From: Pseudoflavonifractor sp. MSJ-37 | Lineage (GTDB): Bacteria > Bacillota > Clostridia > Oscillospirales > Oscillospiraceae | Reading direction: 5' to 3' | Assembly (NCBI RefSeq): GCF_018917965.1 | Contig: NZ_JAHLPP010000005.1 | Location: forward strand, 124,001-188,000 | DNA length: 64,000 nt | Shown here: positions 56,407 through 64,000 of the stretch, piece after piece | Numbering within the stretch: position 1 is the first letter of the stretch | How the letters are laid out: the number at the start of each line of letters is the position of its first letter | Translations under genes and position numbers: made by a program | The notes under the pieces: generated by a model | What the model saw: only the letters and a program-made list of their open reading frames with translations | Told to the model about the DNA's origin: nothing | Database searches by the model: none

Positions 56407-58635
56407 ATGGACAGTAAACGTTTCCAACGGCGGCTCTCCTGCGTGGCGGGGATCATGGCCGCCCTCTTCCTGCTCTTCCTGGGGGTACTCTATGACCTCC
56501 AGATCGTCCACGGCGCGGACTACCGAGCCCGCTCGGCCAAGCGCAACGCCCAGACGGAGACCGTGGAGGCCGTCCGGGGCGAGATCCTGGACAGCAGCGG
56601 CCGGGTGCTGGTCTCCAACCAGGCCTCCTATCAGGTGACGCTGGACACCAGCCTCATGGGGACCTCCGAGGAGCGCAACGCTACGCTGTGCCGGCTCCTG
56701 ACGATCTGCCGGGAGCGGGGCATGACGTGGACCGACACCCTGCCCGTCAGCAGGAGCGCCCCCTATGTCTACACCATGGGCTCCGCCACCGGGCCTCAGC
56801 GGCGGGCCTTCCGTTCCCTCATGAAGATCCTGGGGGAGAACAGCACCAACTGGAGCCGGGCCGCCGCCTCCGGTGTGGATCTGGCCAAGGCGTGGGGCGA
56901 CTATGCCGACGCCCTCTCCAAGGCCCAGGAGACCACCGAGACCGGCTCCGCCTCCGCCGCCCTGCCGGAGCAGCCCTCCGACGGCCTCACCGCCGCCGCC
57001 CTCATGAACCAGATGAAGTCCTACTTCGACGTGGACCCGGACCTCTCCGAGCGCGAGGCCCGGGACCTGCTCGGCGTGCTCTATGAGCTGGCCCTGCGGA
57101 GCAAGGGGGCCTCCACCAGCGCCTATATCCTGGCGGAGGACGTGGACATCGACTTCATCACCGCCGTGAAGGAGGCGGGGCTCAAGGGCGTGTCCATCGA
57201 CGCCACTACCTCCCGTGTGTATAACACCACCTATGCCGCTCATATCCTGGGCCGGGTGGGCTCGATCTCCGCCGAGGCCTGGAACGCGGAGGACTCCTAC
57301 TACAAGACCAACGGCTATAACATGAACGACCTGGTGGGCATCGACGGCATGGAGTCCGCCTTCGAGCGGTACCTGCGGGGCGTGGCCGGCACCAAGATCG
57401 TAGAGCGCAACAGCGACGGCAAGGTGGTCAGCGAGTCCTGGGCCGAGGATCCGGACACCGGGGCGTCTCTGGCCCCCCAGCCCGGCAGCAACGTGGTGAC
57501 CACCATCGACCTGCGGCTCCAGGAGGCTCTGGAACAGTCCCTAGCCGCCCGGGTGCCCGGTCTGAGCAGCTCCGTGGAAGGCGCCGCCGGCGTCATCGTC
57601 GATATGAAGGGCGGCGTGAAGGCCATGGCCTCCTACCCCACCTTCGACCTGGCCCATGTGTACAAGGACTCGGCGCTCTACTCCGAGGCCTACAACGATC
57701 CCTTGAAACCCTTCCTGAACCGGGCCACCATGGGTCTCTACTCCCCCGGCTCCACCTTCAAGATGATCACCGGCGTGGCGGCCCTCCAGGAGGGGGTCAC
57801 CACCCCCAGCGAGAAGATCCGGGACACCGGCCGCTTCCAGTACCCCGCCGGGAAGAAGTACCCCTACGGCGACTATCACCCCGCCTGCTGGGCATTGGGC
57901 CACGGCTATACCCACGGGCTGGAGGACCTGGCCCACGCCCTTGAGGACTCCTGCAACATCTACTTCTATACCATGGCCGACCGGATGGACATCGACACGA
58001 TCGACCGGTACGCCGCCATGTTCGGTCTGGGCAAAAAGACCGGCATCGAGCTGTCGGAGCGGTCCGGCTATGTGGCCGGTCCCGCCACCAGCGAGGCGCT
58101 TGGCCAGGATTGGTACGGCGGCCTGCTCCTCTCCGCCGCGATCGGTCAGGGCACCACCCTGTCCACCCCCCTCCAGCTGGCCAACTACATCGCCACGCTG
58201 GTCAACGGCGGCGACCACTACCCCGCCCACCTGCTCCAGAGCGTCAAGTCCAACGACTGGTCCCGCGTGATCATAGAGAACGACCCGGAGCCTCTGGACC
58301 AGATCAGCATCAGCGAGACCAACGTGGAGGCCGTCAAGCGCGGCATGTACCTGATGGCCAACGAGGGCAGCGTGGCCAAATACTTCAAGGACCTGCCCGT
58401 AAAGGTGGGCTCCAAGACCGGCACCGCCCAGGTGGGCCGCTCCGACACGGAGGCCAACGCCGTGTTCGTGTGCTTCGCCCCCTATGACGACCCGGAGATC
58501 GCCATCGCCCTGGTAGCGGAGCACGGCGGCTCCGGCACAGAGCTGGCCTCGGTGGCCGCCGACGTGCTGTCCGTCTATTTCAGTCAGGAGAGCAGCGGCC
58601 AGACCGTCACCGGCGAGGGCGTGCTCCTCCGCTGA
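56407..58635 (+). CDS. mrdA: Penicillin-binding protein 2 (elongation transpeptidase)
   Basis: 742 aa. N-terminal anchor helix (residues 13-33, VAGIMAALFLLFLGVLYDLQ), PBP dimerisation domain with VEAVRGEILDSSGRVLVSNQ, and a transpeptidase domain with SxxK at Ser449-Lys452 (YSPGSTFK), SxN at Ser515-Asn517 (LEDSCN) and KTG at 670-672 (GSKTGTAQ). Cross-links peptidoglycan along the rod. Residues ~85-245 form a larger than usual, partly Ser/Ala-rich region in the pedestal domain. Last of the maf-mreC-mreD-mrdA group, RBS GCGAGGTC. Confidence 0.93.
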   Translation: MDSKRFQRRLSCVAGIMAALFLLFLGVLYDLQIVHGADYRARSAKRNAQTETVEAVRGEILDSSGRVLVSNQASYQVTLDTSLMGTSEERNATLCRLLTICRERGMTWTDTLPVSRSAPYVYTMGSATGPQRRAFRSLMKILGENSTNWSRAAASGVDLAKAWGDYADALSKAQETTETGSASAALPEQPSDGLTAAALMNQMKSYFDVDPDLSEREARDLLGVLYELALRSKGASTSAYILAEDVDIDFITAVKEAGLKGVSIDATTSRVYNTTYAAHILGRVGSISAEAWNAEDSYYKTNGYNMNDLVGIDGMESAFERYLRGVAGTKIVERNSDGKVVSESWAEDPDTGASLAPQPGSNVVTTIDLRLQEALEQSLAARVPGLSSSVEGAAGVIVDMKGGVKAMASYPTFDLAHVYKDSALYSEAYNDPLKPFLNRATMGLYSPGSTFKMITGVAALQEGVTTPSEKIRDTGRFQYPAGKKYPYGDYHPACWALGHGYTHGLEDLAHALEDSCNIYFYTMADRMDIDTIDRYAAMFGLGKKTGIELSERSGYVAGPATSEALGQDWYGGLLLSAAIGQGTTLSTPLQLANYIATLVNGGDHYPAHLLQSVKSNDWSRVIIENDPEPLDQISISETNVEAVKRGMYLMANEGSVAKYFKDLPVKVGSKTGTAQVGRSDTEANAVFVCFAPYDDPEIAIALVAEHGGSGTELASVAADVLSVYFSQESSGQTVTGEGVLLR

Positions 58636-58679
58636 CGGGTCTCCCCACCACTACTCCGATCATGACAGGAAGGATCTCT

Positions 58680-60545
58680 ATGACCGACCCTCTGGCCTTC
58701 GACCCCCGGGACGGCGTGTCCCAGTGTCCCTATGGCGCGGTCCCCTCCGGGACCCGCGTCCGCTTCACCGTCCGGCCCCGCCGGGCGGAGGGCTTCTCCC
58801 GGCTGATCCTCTCCGCCCGCTTCGAGGGCAGAGGGGACGCCGTGGTGGAGCGTTCCTTCCCCTGGACCGGCGTGGACGGGGCCTGGGACCGGTTCCAGGC
58901 GGAGCTGGACACCGGGGACTATGTGGGGCTGGTCTGGTATGCCTTCCGGCTGGAGGGCATCGACGGCCGGAGCCGGACGCTGGGCGACTATCAGCTCACC
59001 GTCTACGACGATCAGGAGGCCGTCCCCGGCTGGTTCGGGGACGGCCTGACCTATCAGATCTTCCCGGACCGGTTCCGCCGACTGTCCGTGCCCGATCCCG
59101 CCGGCATGGTCGGGGGCCGTCAGGTCCACCAGAGCTGGGACGAGGAGCCGGTCTACCGGCCCGACGCGCACGGGGAGATCCGCAACCGGGACTTCTTCGG
59201 CGGCAGTCTGGCCGGCGTCCGGGAGAAGCTCCCCTACCTCCACGCCCTGGGGGTGGAGACGATCTACTTCTGTCCCATCTTCGAGGGGGCGGAGAACCAC
59301 CGCTACGGCACTGGAGACTATGAGCAGATCGACCCCATGCTGGGGGACGAGGCGGAGTTCCGCGCCCTCTGCCGGGAGGCCCACGGGCTGGGGATGCGGG
59401 TGATGCTGGACGGGGTGTTCAACCACTCCGGCTATGTGAGCCGCTATTTCAACGGGGACAGGAGCTATCCCAGCGCCGTCCCCGGGGCGGCCCAGTCCAC
59501 CGACAGCCCCTTTTATCCCTGGTACCATTTCCAGCACTGGCCGGACCGATATGATTCCTGGTGGGGGATCTACTCCCTCCCCGCCGTCAACGAGAGCGAG
59601 CCCTCCTATCTGGACTACATCATCCGGGGGGAGAACAGCATCGTGAAGCGGTGGCTCCGGGCGGGGGCCGACGGCTGGCGGCTGGACGTGGCCGACGAGC
59701 TGCCCGACTCCTTCGTCCACGCCCTCCACACCGCCGCCCGCTCGGCCAAGGCCGACGCCGTGGTGATCGGCGAGGTATGGGAGGACGGCTCCAATAAGAT
59801 CGCGTACGGCGTGCGGCGGAAGCACCTCCTGGGTGGACACTGCGACGGGCTCATGAACTACCCCTTCCGTGGGGCGGCTCTGGACTACCTGCTGGGCGGG
59901 GACGCCGCCGCTTTCCGGGACGCCATGGAGGCCCTGCGGGCCAACTATCCCCCCTTCGCCTGGCATTCCGCCATGAACGCCCTTGGCACCCACGACACCC
60001 CCCGGATCCTGACCCTGCTGGGCATGGGCTCCCCCTGCCTGGACCAGAGCCGGGACTGGCGGGCCGCCGCCCGGCTGGCCCCGGATCGGTACGCCCCGGC
60101 CCGGGAGCGGCTCATGGCGGGTCTCCTGCTCCTGTACGCCTTCCCCGGCTCCCCCACCCTGTACTACGGGGACGAGGCGGGCATGGAGGGGTTCGAGGAC
60201 CCCTTCAACCGCCGGACCTACCCGTGGGGGCGGGAGGACCCGGTCCTCCGGCGCTGGACGGCCCGTCTGGGTCGGCTCCGCCGGACCTGCGCTCCCCTCC
60301 GCCGGGGCGATATCGTCTATGAGAAGGCAGAGGGTCCTCTGCTGGCCTTCTGGCGGACACTGGGGAATCGGCGGGTGCTGGCCGCGGTCAACGCCGGAGA
60401 CGCCCCGGTGGACCTGCCCATCCCCGGCCCCATGACCGACCGGATGACCGGGGAACTCTTCCCCATCTCCGGGAGCCGCCGGATGTCTGTCCCTCTGCCC
60501 CCCCGCACCGGCCGTCTGTTGCTCCCGCTCCCCCTCCGCATCTGA
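58680..60545 (+). CDS. GH13 alpha-amylase family enzyme (neopullulanase/cyclomaltodextrinase-like)
   Basis: 621 aa from ATG 58680 with GGAAGG upstream; an ATG at 58662 in the same frame is less well placed. Residues 1-110 form an N-terminal beta domain like that of cyclomaltodextrinases. The GH13 barrel has the catalytic triad Asp336 (DGWRLDVADEL), Glu365 (VVIGEVWED) and Asp439 (LGTHDTPR), with VMLDGVFNHSG as region I and YGDEAGMEGFEDPFNRRTYP near the end. No signal peptide, so it acts on maltodextrins inside the cell. A terminator is not obvious. Confidence 0.9.
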   Translation: MTDPLAFDPRDGVSQCPYGAVPSGTRVRFTVRPRRAEGFSRLILSARFEGRGDAVVERSFPWTGVDGAWDRFQAELDTGDYVGLVWYAFRLEGIDGRSRTLGDYQLTVYDDQEAVPGWFGDGLTYQIFPDRFRRLSVPDPAGMVGGRQVHQSWDEEPVYRPDAHGEIRNRDFFGGSLAGVREKLPYLHALGVETIYFCPIFEGAENHRYGTGDYEQIDPMLGDEAEFRALCREAHGLGMRVMLDGVFNHSGYVSRYFNGDRSYPSAVPGAAQSTDSPFYPWYHFQHWPDRYDSWWGIYSLPAVNESEPSYLDYIIRGENSIVKRWLRAGADGWRLDVADELPDSFVHALHTAARSAKADAVVIGEVWEDGSNKIAYGVRRKHLLGGHCDGLMNYPFRGAALDYLLGGDAAAFRDAMEALRANYPPFAWHSAMNALGTHDTPRILTLLGMGSPCLDQSRDWRAAARLAPDRYAPARERLMAGLLLLYAFPGSPTLYYGDEAGMEGFEDPFNRRTYPWGREDPVLRRWTARLGRLRRTCAPLRRGDIVYEKAEGPLLAFWRTLGNRRVLAAVNAGDAPVDLPIPGPMTDRMTGELFPISGSRRMSVPLPPRTGRLLLPLPLRI

Positions 60546-60580
60546 GGGGAGCGGGACGGCAAAATTTTTCTGATCGGTGC

Positions 60581-60609
60581 TTGACGATCGCGCCGCGCGC
60601 TGGTATAAT
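60581..60609 (+). promoter_or_regulatory. Sigma-A promoter of tRNA-Gly
   Basis: TTGACG, 17 nt, TATAAT, ending 13 nt before the tRNA. Confidence 0.88.
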
Positions 60610-60622
60610 ATCATTTGTTCTC

Positions 60623-60698
60623 GCAGGTGTAGCTCATCTGGTAGAGCGCCACCTTGCCAAGGTGGAGGTAGCGAGTTCGAGCCTCGTCACCTGCTCCA
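60623..60698 (+). tRNA. tRNA-Gly (anticodon GCC), CCA encoded
   Basis: Acceptor GCAGGTG pairs with CACCTGC; D-arm GCTC/GAGC; anticodon stem CCACC/GGTGG around the loop TTGCCAA with GCC at positions 34-36; T-arm GCGAG-TTCGAGC-CTCGT with TTCGA; discriminator T, then encoded CCA at 60696-60698. GCC reads GGC and GGU glycine codons. Confidence 0.95.
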
Positions 60699-60699
60699 T

Positions 60700-60733
60700 A
60701 AAAAGACCGACTGTGAAAACAGCCGGTCTTTTT
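60700..60733 (+). terminator. Terminator after tRNA-Gly
   Basis: AAAAAGACCG-a-CTGT / ACAG-c-CGGTCTTTTT with GAAA loop and a U-tract. Confidence 0.88.
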
Positions 60734-60783
60734 CCTTATCTATCCAAAATACAGAGAGGCCAAAATAGAAGGAGGTCTTTTTC

Positions 60784-61221
60784 ATGGTGACTATGGCACA
60801 GCGCATCGAGTCCCTGCGCAATGAAGAGAACGTGAGCCGTCCCGCGCTGACGACGGCTCTGGGCTTCCCCAAGGGGACCATCGAGAAGTTCGAGACCGGT
60901 CGGGCCACCCCCACCAAGGAACAGCAGGAGAAGCTGGCCGCCCACTTCGGCGTCTCGCTCTTCTATCTCCGGGGCGAGAGCGGCGACCGCACCCGTCAGG
61001 AGGACTGGATGGCCGGCGGCGGAGCCGCCGCCGAGGACGAGCCCGGCTTCGTCCCCACCCCCGCCGCCAAGCCCAAAAAGGCCAAGCAGGCGGAGCCTCA
61101 GGGCGCCATGCTGGACGCCCTCCTGGCCAGCAAGAGCGTGCAGGAGCTCCTGCGGAACGTGGTGCTGGACACCCTCCGCTCCCCTGAGGGACAGGCCCTG
61201 ATCCGCAAGGCGCTCAAGTAA
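60784..61221 (+). CDS. XRE-family helix-turn-helix protein
   Basis: 145 aa from ATG 60784 with AGAAGGAGGTC upstream. Residues 4-63 form an XRE HTH (RPALTTALGFPKGTIEKFET then GRATPTKEQQEKLAAHFGVS). An Ala/Pro/Lys-rich linker leads to a C-terminal helical segment (MLDALLASKSVQELLRNVVL, DTLRSPEGQALIRKAL), possibly for oligomerisation. Small regulators with this layout are frequent beside mobile or restriction genes, but no target is evident here. Confidence 0.78.
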   Translation: MVTMAQRIESLRNEENVSRPALTTALGFPKGTIEKFETGRATPTKEQQEKLAAHFGVSLFYLRGESGDRTRQEDWMAGGGAAAEDEPGFVPTPAAKPKKAKQAEPQGAMLDALLASKSVQELLRNVVLDTLRSPEGQALIRKALK

Positions 61222-61229
61222 GAAACTCC

Positions 61230-61277
61230 AAAGAGCCGGTGAACGGCCGCCAGTTGGCGGCCGTTCGCCGGCTCTTT
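61230..61277. terminator. Bidirectional terminator between HTH gene and cytosine methyltransferase
   Basis: Stem AAAGAGCCGG-t-GAACGGCCGCCA with TGGCGGCCGTTC-g-CCGGCTCTTT, GT loop; A and T runs on both sides. Confidence 0.9.
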
Positions 61278-61284
61278 CTCTGTC

Positions 61285-62526
61285 TCACTGTCCGTCCCGA
61301 ATCTCCAGCAGGCGGCGGCCCATCCGCTCCACCAGGGGGACCACCAGAGCGTTGCCCATGATGAAATAGCGCTGGCGCTCCGGCATCTCCGTAGCGGTCC
61401 AGCCCTCCGGGAAGCCGTTGATCCGCTCGCACTCCTCCGGCATGAGCCGGCGGAGCTTCCCGGTCTTGGGGTCCTGGATCACATGTGAGCTCCGGTTGGG
61501 GGTGCCCTCGCTGGTCAGCATGGTCCGGGCGGGCCGGTCCAGCGGGTCCGGGAAGGCGATCGCGCCCTCGGAGAACTGGTACTGGAAGCCGGTACGGGAG
61601 GTCCGCATGACCTTCTTGGCCCCCTTCATGGTCTCCCACTTGGGAAGCTTGTCGGCGGAGAGGAAGTACCGCTCCGGCACGTCCCCATGCTCCACCGCCT
61701 CGTCCAGCGTGCGGAAGGGACCGTCATAGGCCGGGGCGGACTCGGCGGACCAGATCTGGCCGTCCACCATTATGCCGCAGTTGTAGAAGGCGGCCTGGAA
61801 CCCGTCGGTGACGGCCACCAGATCCTCATAGCCGTTCAAATCGGTCTGAGTGACCTTCTTCCGCTCCACCGGCAGCTCCGGCCGGATGGGGAAGGCTCCG
61901 GCGAAAAAGCTCTCTCCGGTGAGCCAGCCGGCCGGACCGGACGCCATGCCCGCCGCCATCTTCCGCCCAAAGGGCAGATCCTTCCGGCAGGCGAACAGGA
62001 AGGTCCGGCGGCGGCGCTGGATGTTCCCGTACTCGGCGGCGTTGATGACCCGCCACTCCACGGCATAGCCGTTGTCCTGGAGGCATTTCAGGATGATGCC
62101 GAAGTCCCGGCCCCGCTGGCGGGCGGGGGACTTCAGGAGCCGGTCCACGTTCTCCAGCAGGACATAGTCCGGCCGCCGGAGGTCGATGATCTTGTGGATG
62201 GACCACCAGAGGACGCCCTTCTTCCCCTCGATGCCCTTGGCGCCGGTACTGGCCACGGAGTAGTCCTGACAGGGGAAGCCCCCCACCAGCAGATCATGCT
62301 CCGGCACCTCCTCCACCACCGTGGAGATATCGGCGTTGACGCACCGGGCCTCCGCGCCGAAGCGCTGGCGGTAACACTGGAAGGCCCACTGACCCCGCTG
62401 GCCGGGCTCCCACTGGTCCGCCCACACAGTCTGGAACCGCTCCCCAGCGCAGGACTCCAGCCCCACGCGGAAGCCGCCCACGCCGGCAAAGAGCTCCACC
62501 ACTCGGATCTTTTCGCGCTCTGCCAC
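61285..62526 (-). CDS. DNA (cytosine-5) methyltransferase
   Basis: 413 aa. Motif I VVELFAGVGGFRVGLE (9-24), IV GGFPCQDYSVAST with catalytic Cys86, VI LENVDRLL (124-131), VIII NIQRRRRTF (168-176), and X GNALVVPLVERMGRRL near the C-terminus; the target-recognition region lies between ~190 and 370. It methylates the C5 of cytosine in a short site not predictable here. A Vsr endonuclease is divergent to it, so the methylated base probably lies in a context where deamination would give T-G mismatches. No restriction endonuclease is next to it. Confidence 0.93.
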   Translation of the reverse strand: MAEREKIRVVELFAGVGGFRVGLESCAGERFQTVWADQWEPGQRGQWAFQCYRQRFGAEARCVNADISTVVEEVPEHDLLVGGFPCQDYSVASTGAKGIEGKKGVLWWSIHKIIDLRRPDYVLLENVDRLLKSPARQRGRDFGIILKCLQDNGYAVEWRVINAAEYGNIQRRRRTFLFACRKDLPFGRKMAAGMASGPAGWLTGESFFAGAFPIRPELPVERKKVTQTDLNGYEDLVAVTDGFQAAFYNCGIMVDGQIWSAESAPAYDGPFRTLDEAVEHGDVPERYFLSADKLPKWETMKGAKKVMRTSRTGFQYQFSEGAIAFPDPLDRPARTMLTSEGTPNRSSHVIQDPKTGKLRRLMPEECERINGFPEGWTATEMPERQRYFIMGNALVVPLVERMGRRLLEIRDGQ

Positions 62527-62651
62527 TTTCGCTCCCCCTCATCCTCTGGTATACTGACAAGACATATATCCGTATCATTTTATCATATCCGCCGGGAAAG
62601 ATCAAGCCTTTCCCCCTTGTCCGATCTGCCGAAAAAAGGAGGCGCCATCCC
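62527..62651. promoter_or_regulatory. Divergent promoter region between methyltransferase and vsr
   Basis: About 125 bp with an AT-rich centre (62550-62590) and several TAT-type -10-like boxes, such as TATACT at 62552. No pair with good -35 and 17-bp spacing can be fixed. Confidence 0.4.
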
Positions 62652-63116
62652 ATGAAGCATCCCGAATTCCACACCACCCCGGAGATCTCCCGGCGGATGT
62701 CCCGGGTCCATCTGAAGCGGGGGAAGGCCGAGACCATGCTGGCCAAGGCCCTCTGGCACGCGGGCTTCCGCTACCGGCTCAACGACAAGCGTCTCCCCGG
62801 CTCGCCGGACATCGTGCTGGGGCGGTACCGGATCGCCGTGTTCGTGGACGGGGAGTTCTGGCATGGCTTCGACTGGGAGCGCCGGAAGGAGCGTCTCAAG
62901 AGCAACCGGGCCTACTGGCTGGAGAAGATCCAGGAGAACATCGACCGGGACCGGCGGAACGACCAGCTCCTCCGGGAGAAAGAATGGCTCCCCCTCCACT
63001 TCTGGGAGAAGGAGGTCCTGAAGGACCTGGAGGGCTGTGTCCAGACCGTCACCGACGCGGCGCTGGAGCAGGAGACTGCCGCCCGGGAGGGCGCCGCCGC
63101 CGCGGAGGAGCTGTGA
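62652..63116 (+). CDS. vsr: Very-short-patch mismatch repair endonuclease
   Basis: 154 aa from ATG 62652 with AAAGGAGGCG upstream. Typical Vsr start (PEISRRMSRVHLKRGKAETM with Glu26), then HAGFRYRLNDKRLPGSPDIV (catalytic Asp53) and AVFVDGEFWHGFDWERRKER. The usual Cys and the extra His of the FWHxHxC zinc region are replaced (FWHGFDW), as in several clostridial Vsr. It nicks next to the T of T-G mismatches that come from deaminated 5-methylcytosine. Divergent to its methyltransferase partner. Confidence 0.92.
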   Translation: MKHPEFHTTPEISRRMSRVHLKRGKAETMLAKALWHAGFRYRLNDKRLPGSPDIVLGRYRIAVFVDGEFWHGFDWERRKERLKSNRAYWLEKIQENIDRDRRNDQLLREKEWLPLHFWEKEVLKDLEGCVQTVTDAALEQETAAREGAAAAEEL

Positions 63117-63155
63117 GCGGATGGCGGCTGGGGCCCCTCCTAACGCTCCACTCGA

Positions 63156-64000
63156 TCACAGGGCCAGATTGAAGGTCCCGGCGGTCTGGAGGAGCTGCCG
63201 ATAGAGGGCGTCCTGCCCAGCGGGGACAGACAGGGTCAGCTCCACATAGGTGCCGCTGTTCTCTACGGTGAAGCGGGTATAGACCATCCCGTCCGCCTGC
63301 CAGCGATAGGACACGGCGGGCAGGCCCCGGAAGAGGCAGGCCCCCGGCTGTTCCAACAGCTCTACGCCGCCCAGCGCGTCCCGCAGAGCCCGCAGGCGGA
63401 CCGCAGAGAAAGCGGGCAGATCGGCAGCGGCGCTCTTGGGGAAGGACAGGGCCTCCAAACGGCCGGACTTGTCGGTGAAGACCAGGCCGGTACCGCCGTC
63501 CGCCGTCTGCTCCCGCCAGTCTCCCGTGCCGAAGGTCAGGCGGAAGCTCTTGTCCGGACTCTCCACGGTGGTCCCGGCGGAAGGAGTTGTCAGAGAGGGC
63601 TCCACCCGGCGCTCCGGCAAGGCCAGACGGTCCAGGATCGCGGCGGCACTGGCCCGGTCGATCGGCGTATCCGGAGCGAAGGAGCCGTCTCCGGTGCCCG
63701 CCAGCACCCCGGCTCCGTACAGGAGCCAGATCGGACTGGCCTGCTCCGTGGCATAGCTCACGTCCGGCACGGCGGGGATCCGGCCCTTCCGGGCCAGCTC
63801 CTCCACCGGCAGGGCATAGGCGAAGAGCCCTGCCATCTCCGCCCGGGTCACCGGGGCGGTATAGTCGGAGAACTCTCCCCGGAGCAGGAAGCCGTTCTCC
63901 GTGGCGTACTTCACCGCATTCCGGTACCAGGGGGAACCGCCGGGGGTGAAGGTCTGGCCGGTATAGGCCGCGTGGACCTGGGCCGCCATGGTGACGGCCT
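63156..64000 (-). CDS. S-layer homology (SLH) domain protein, C-terminal part (5' end outside window)
   Basis: The frame stays open to the right edge (AVTMAAQVHAAYTG spans the ATG at 63989), so the true start lies beyond. Two SLH repeats are visible: NAVKYATENGFLLRGEFSDY then TAPVTRAEMAGLFAYALPVE, and LLYGAGVLAGTGDGSFAPDT then PIDRASAAAILDRLALPERR. The last ~140 residues form a beta-rich domain of unknown type (KSFRLTFGTGDWREQTADGG ... SGTYVELTLSVPAGQD). SLH repeats bind secondary cell-wall polymers. The gene ends 40 nt from vsr, converging. Confidence 0.85.
   Translation of the reverse strand, partial: AVTMAAQVHAAYTGQTFTPGGSPWYRNAVKYATENGFLLRGEFSDYTAPVTRAEMAGLFAYALPVEELARKGRIPAVPDVSYATEQASPIWLLYGAGVLAGTGDGSFAPDTPIDRASAAAILDRLALPERRVEPSLTTPSAGTTVESPDKSFRLTFGTGDWREQTADGGTGLVFTDKSGRLEALSFPKSAAADLPAFSAVRLRALRDALGGVELLEQPGACLFRGLPAVSYRWQADGMVYTRFTVENSGTYVELTLSVPAGQDALYRQLLQTAGTFNLAL

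Overview
The window reads as chromosomal DNA of a high-GC, spore-forming Bacillota of class Clostridia, most likely an Oscillospiraceae gut anaerobe (Flavonifractor/Lawsonibacter type). This rests on dipicolinate synthase genes (dpaA/dpaB), DnaD- and DnaI-type primosome proteins, an Asp23/FakA pair, an MreC-MreD-PBP2 cluster, strong AGGAGG ribosome binding sites, sigma-A promoters with 17-bp spacers, a D-aspartate ligase and a biotin-dependent Na+-pumping oxaloacetate decarboxylase. The species call is inference.

Layout. 1-1.5 kb: the end of a small unknown operon and a regulator fusing an HTH to a complete desulfoferrodoxin/superoxide-reductase metal-site set. 1.5-14.9 kb: a compact minus-strand phage structural cassette (terminase, portal, protease, capsid, connectors, contractile tail, baseplate), with ATGA/TTGA gene overlaps and a -1 slippery site in the tail chaperone, but no recognisable tape measure, lysis, integration or replication genes. 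14.9-17.0 kb: an AT-richer islet with a membrane-anchored HTH protein, a secreted protein and a gene remnant. 17.1-23.5 kb: two GntR regulators followed by a tartrate fermentation operon (L-tartrate dehydratase ttdAB, then oxaloacetate decarboxylase alpha, gamma, biotin carrier and beta). GATA-N3-TATC dyads sit in both control regions.

23.6-33.1 kb: fakA/asp23, a 61-aa membrane peptide, greA, and a minus-strand unit recJ-relA-D-aspartate ligase-aspartate racemase, the last two probably serving a D-Asp peptidoglycan cross-bridge. 33.5-42.5 kb: an amino-acid ABC transporter whose binding protein is circularly permuted, an oligopeptide-binding lipoprotein, and an oppBCDF operon. 42.8-48.6 kb: a DUF2156 protein, dipicolinate synthase, a TIGR04255 protein and a nicotinamide salvage pair. 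48.6-60.5 kb: dnaI-dnaD, a small zinc-ribbon membrane protein, an SLH remnant, zapA, a U32 peptidase-family protein, dut, maf, mreC, mreD, PBP2 and a GH13 amylase. 60.6-64 kb: tRNA-Gly(GCC), an HTH protein, a C5 cytosine methyltransferase with a divergent Vsr endonuclease, and the C-terminal part of an SLH-domain protein cut by the window edge.

The most unusual items are the permuted ABC binding protein, the tape-measure-less contractile particle cassette, the frameshifting chaperone and the HTH-superoxide-reductase fusion.
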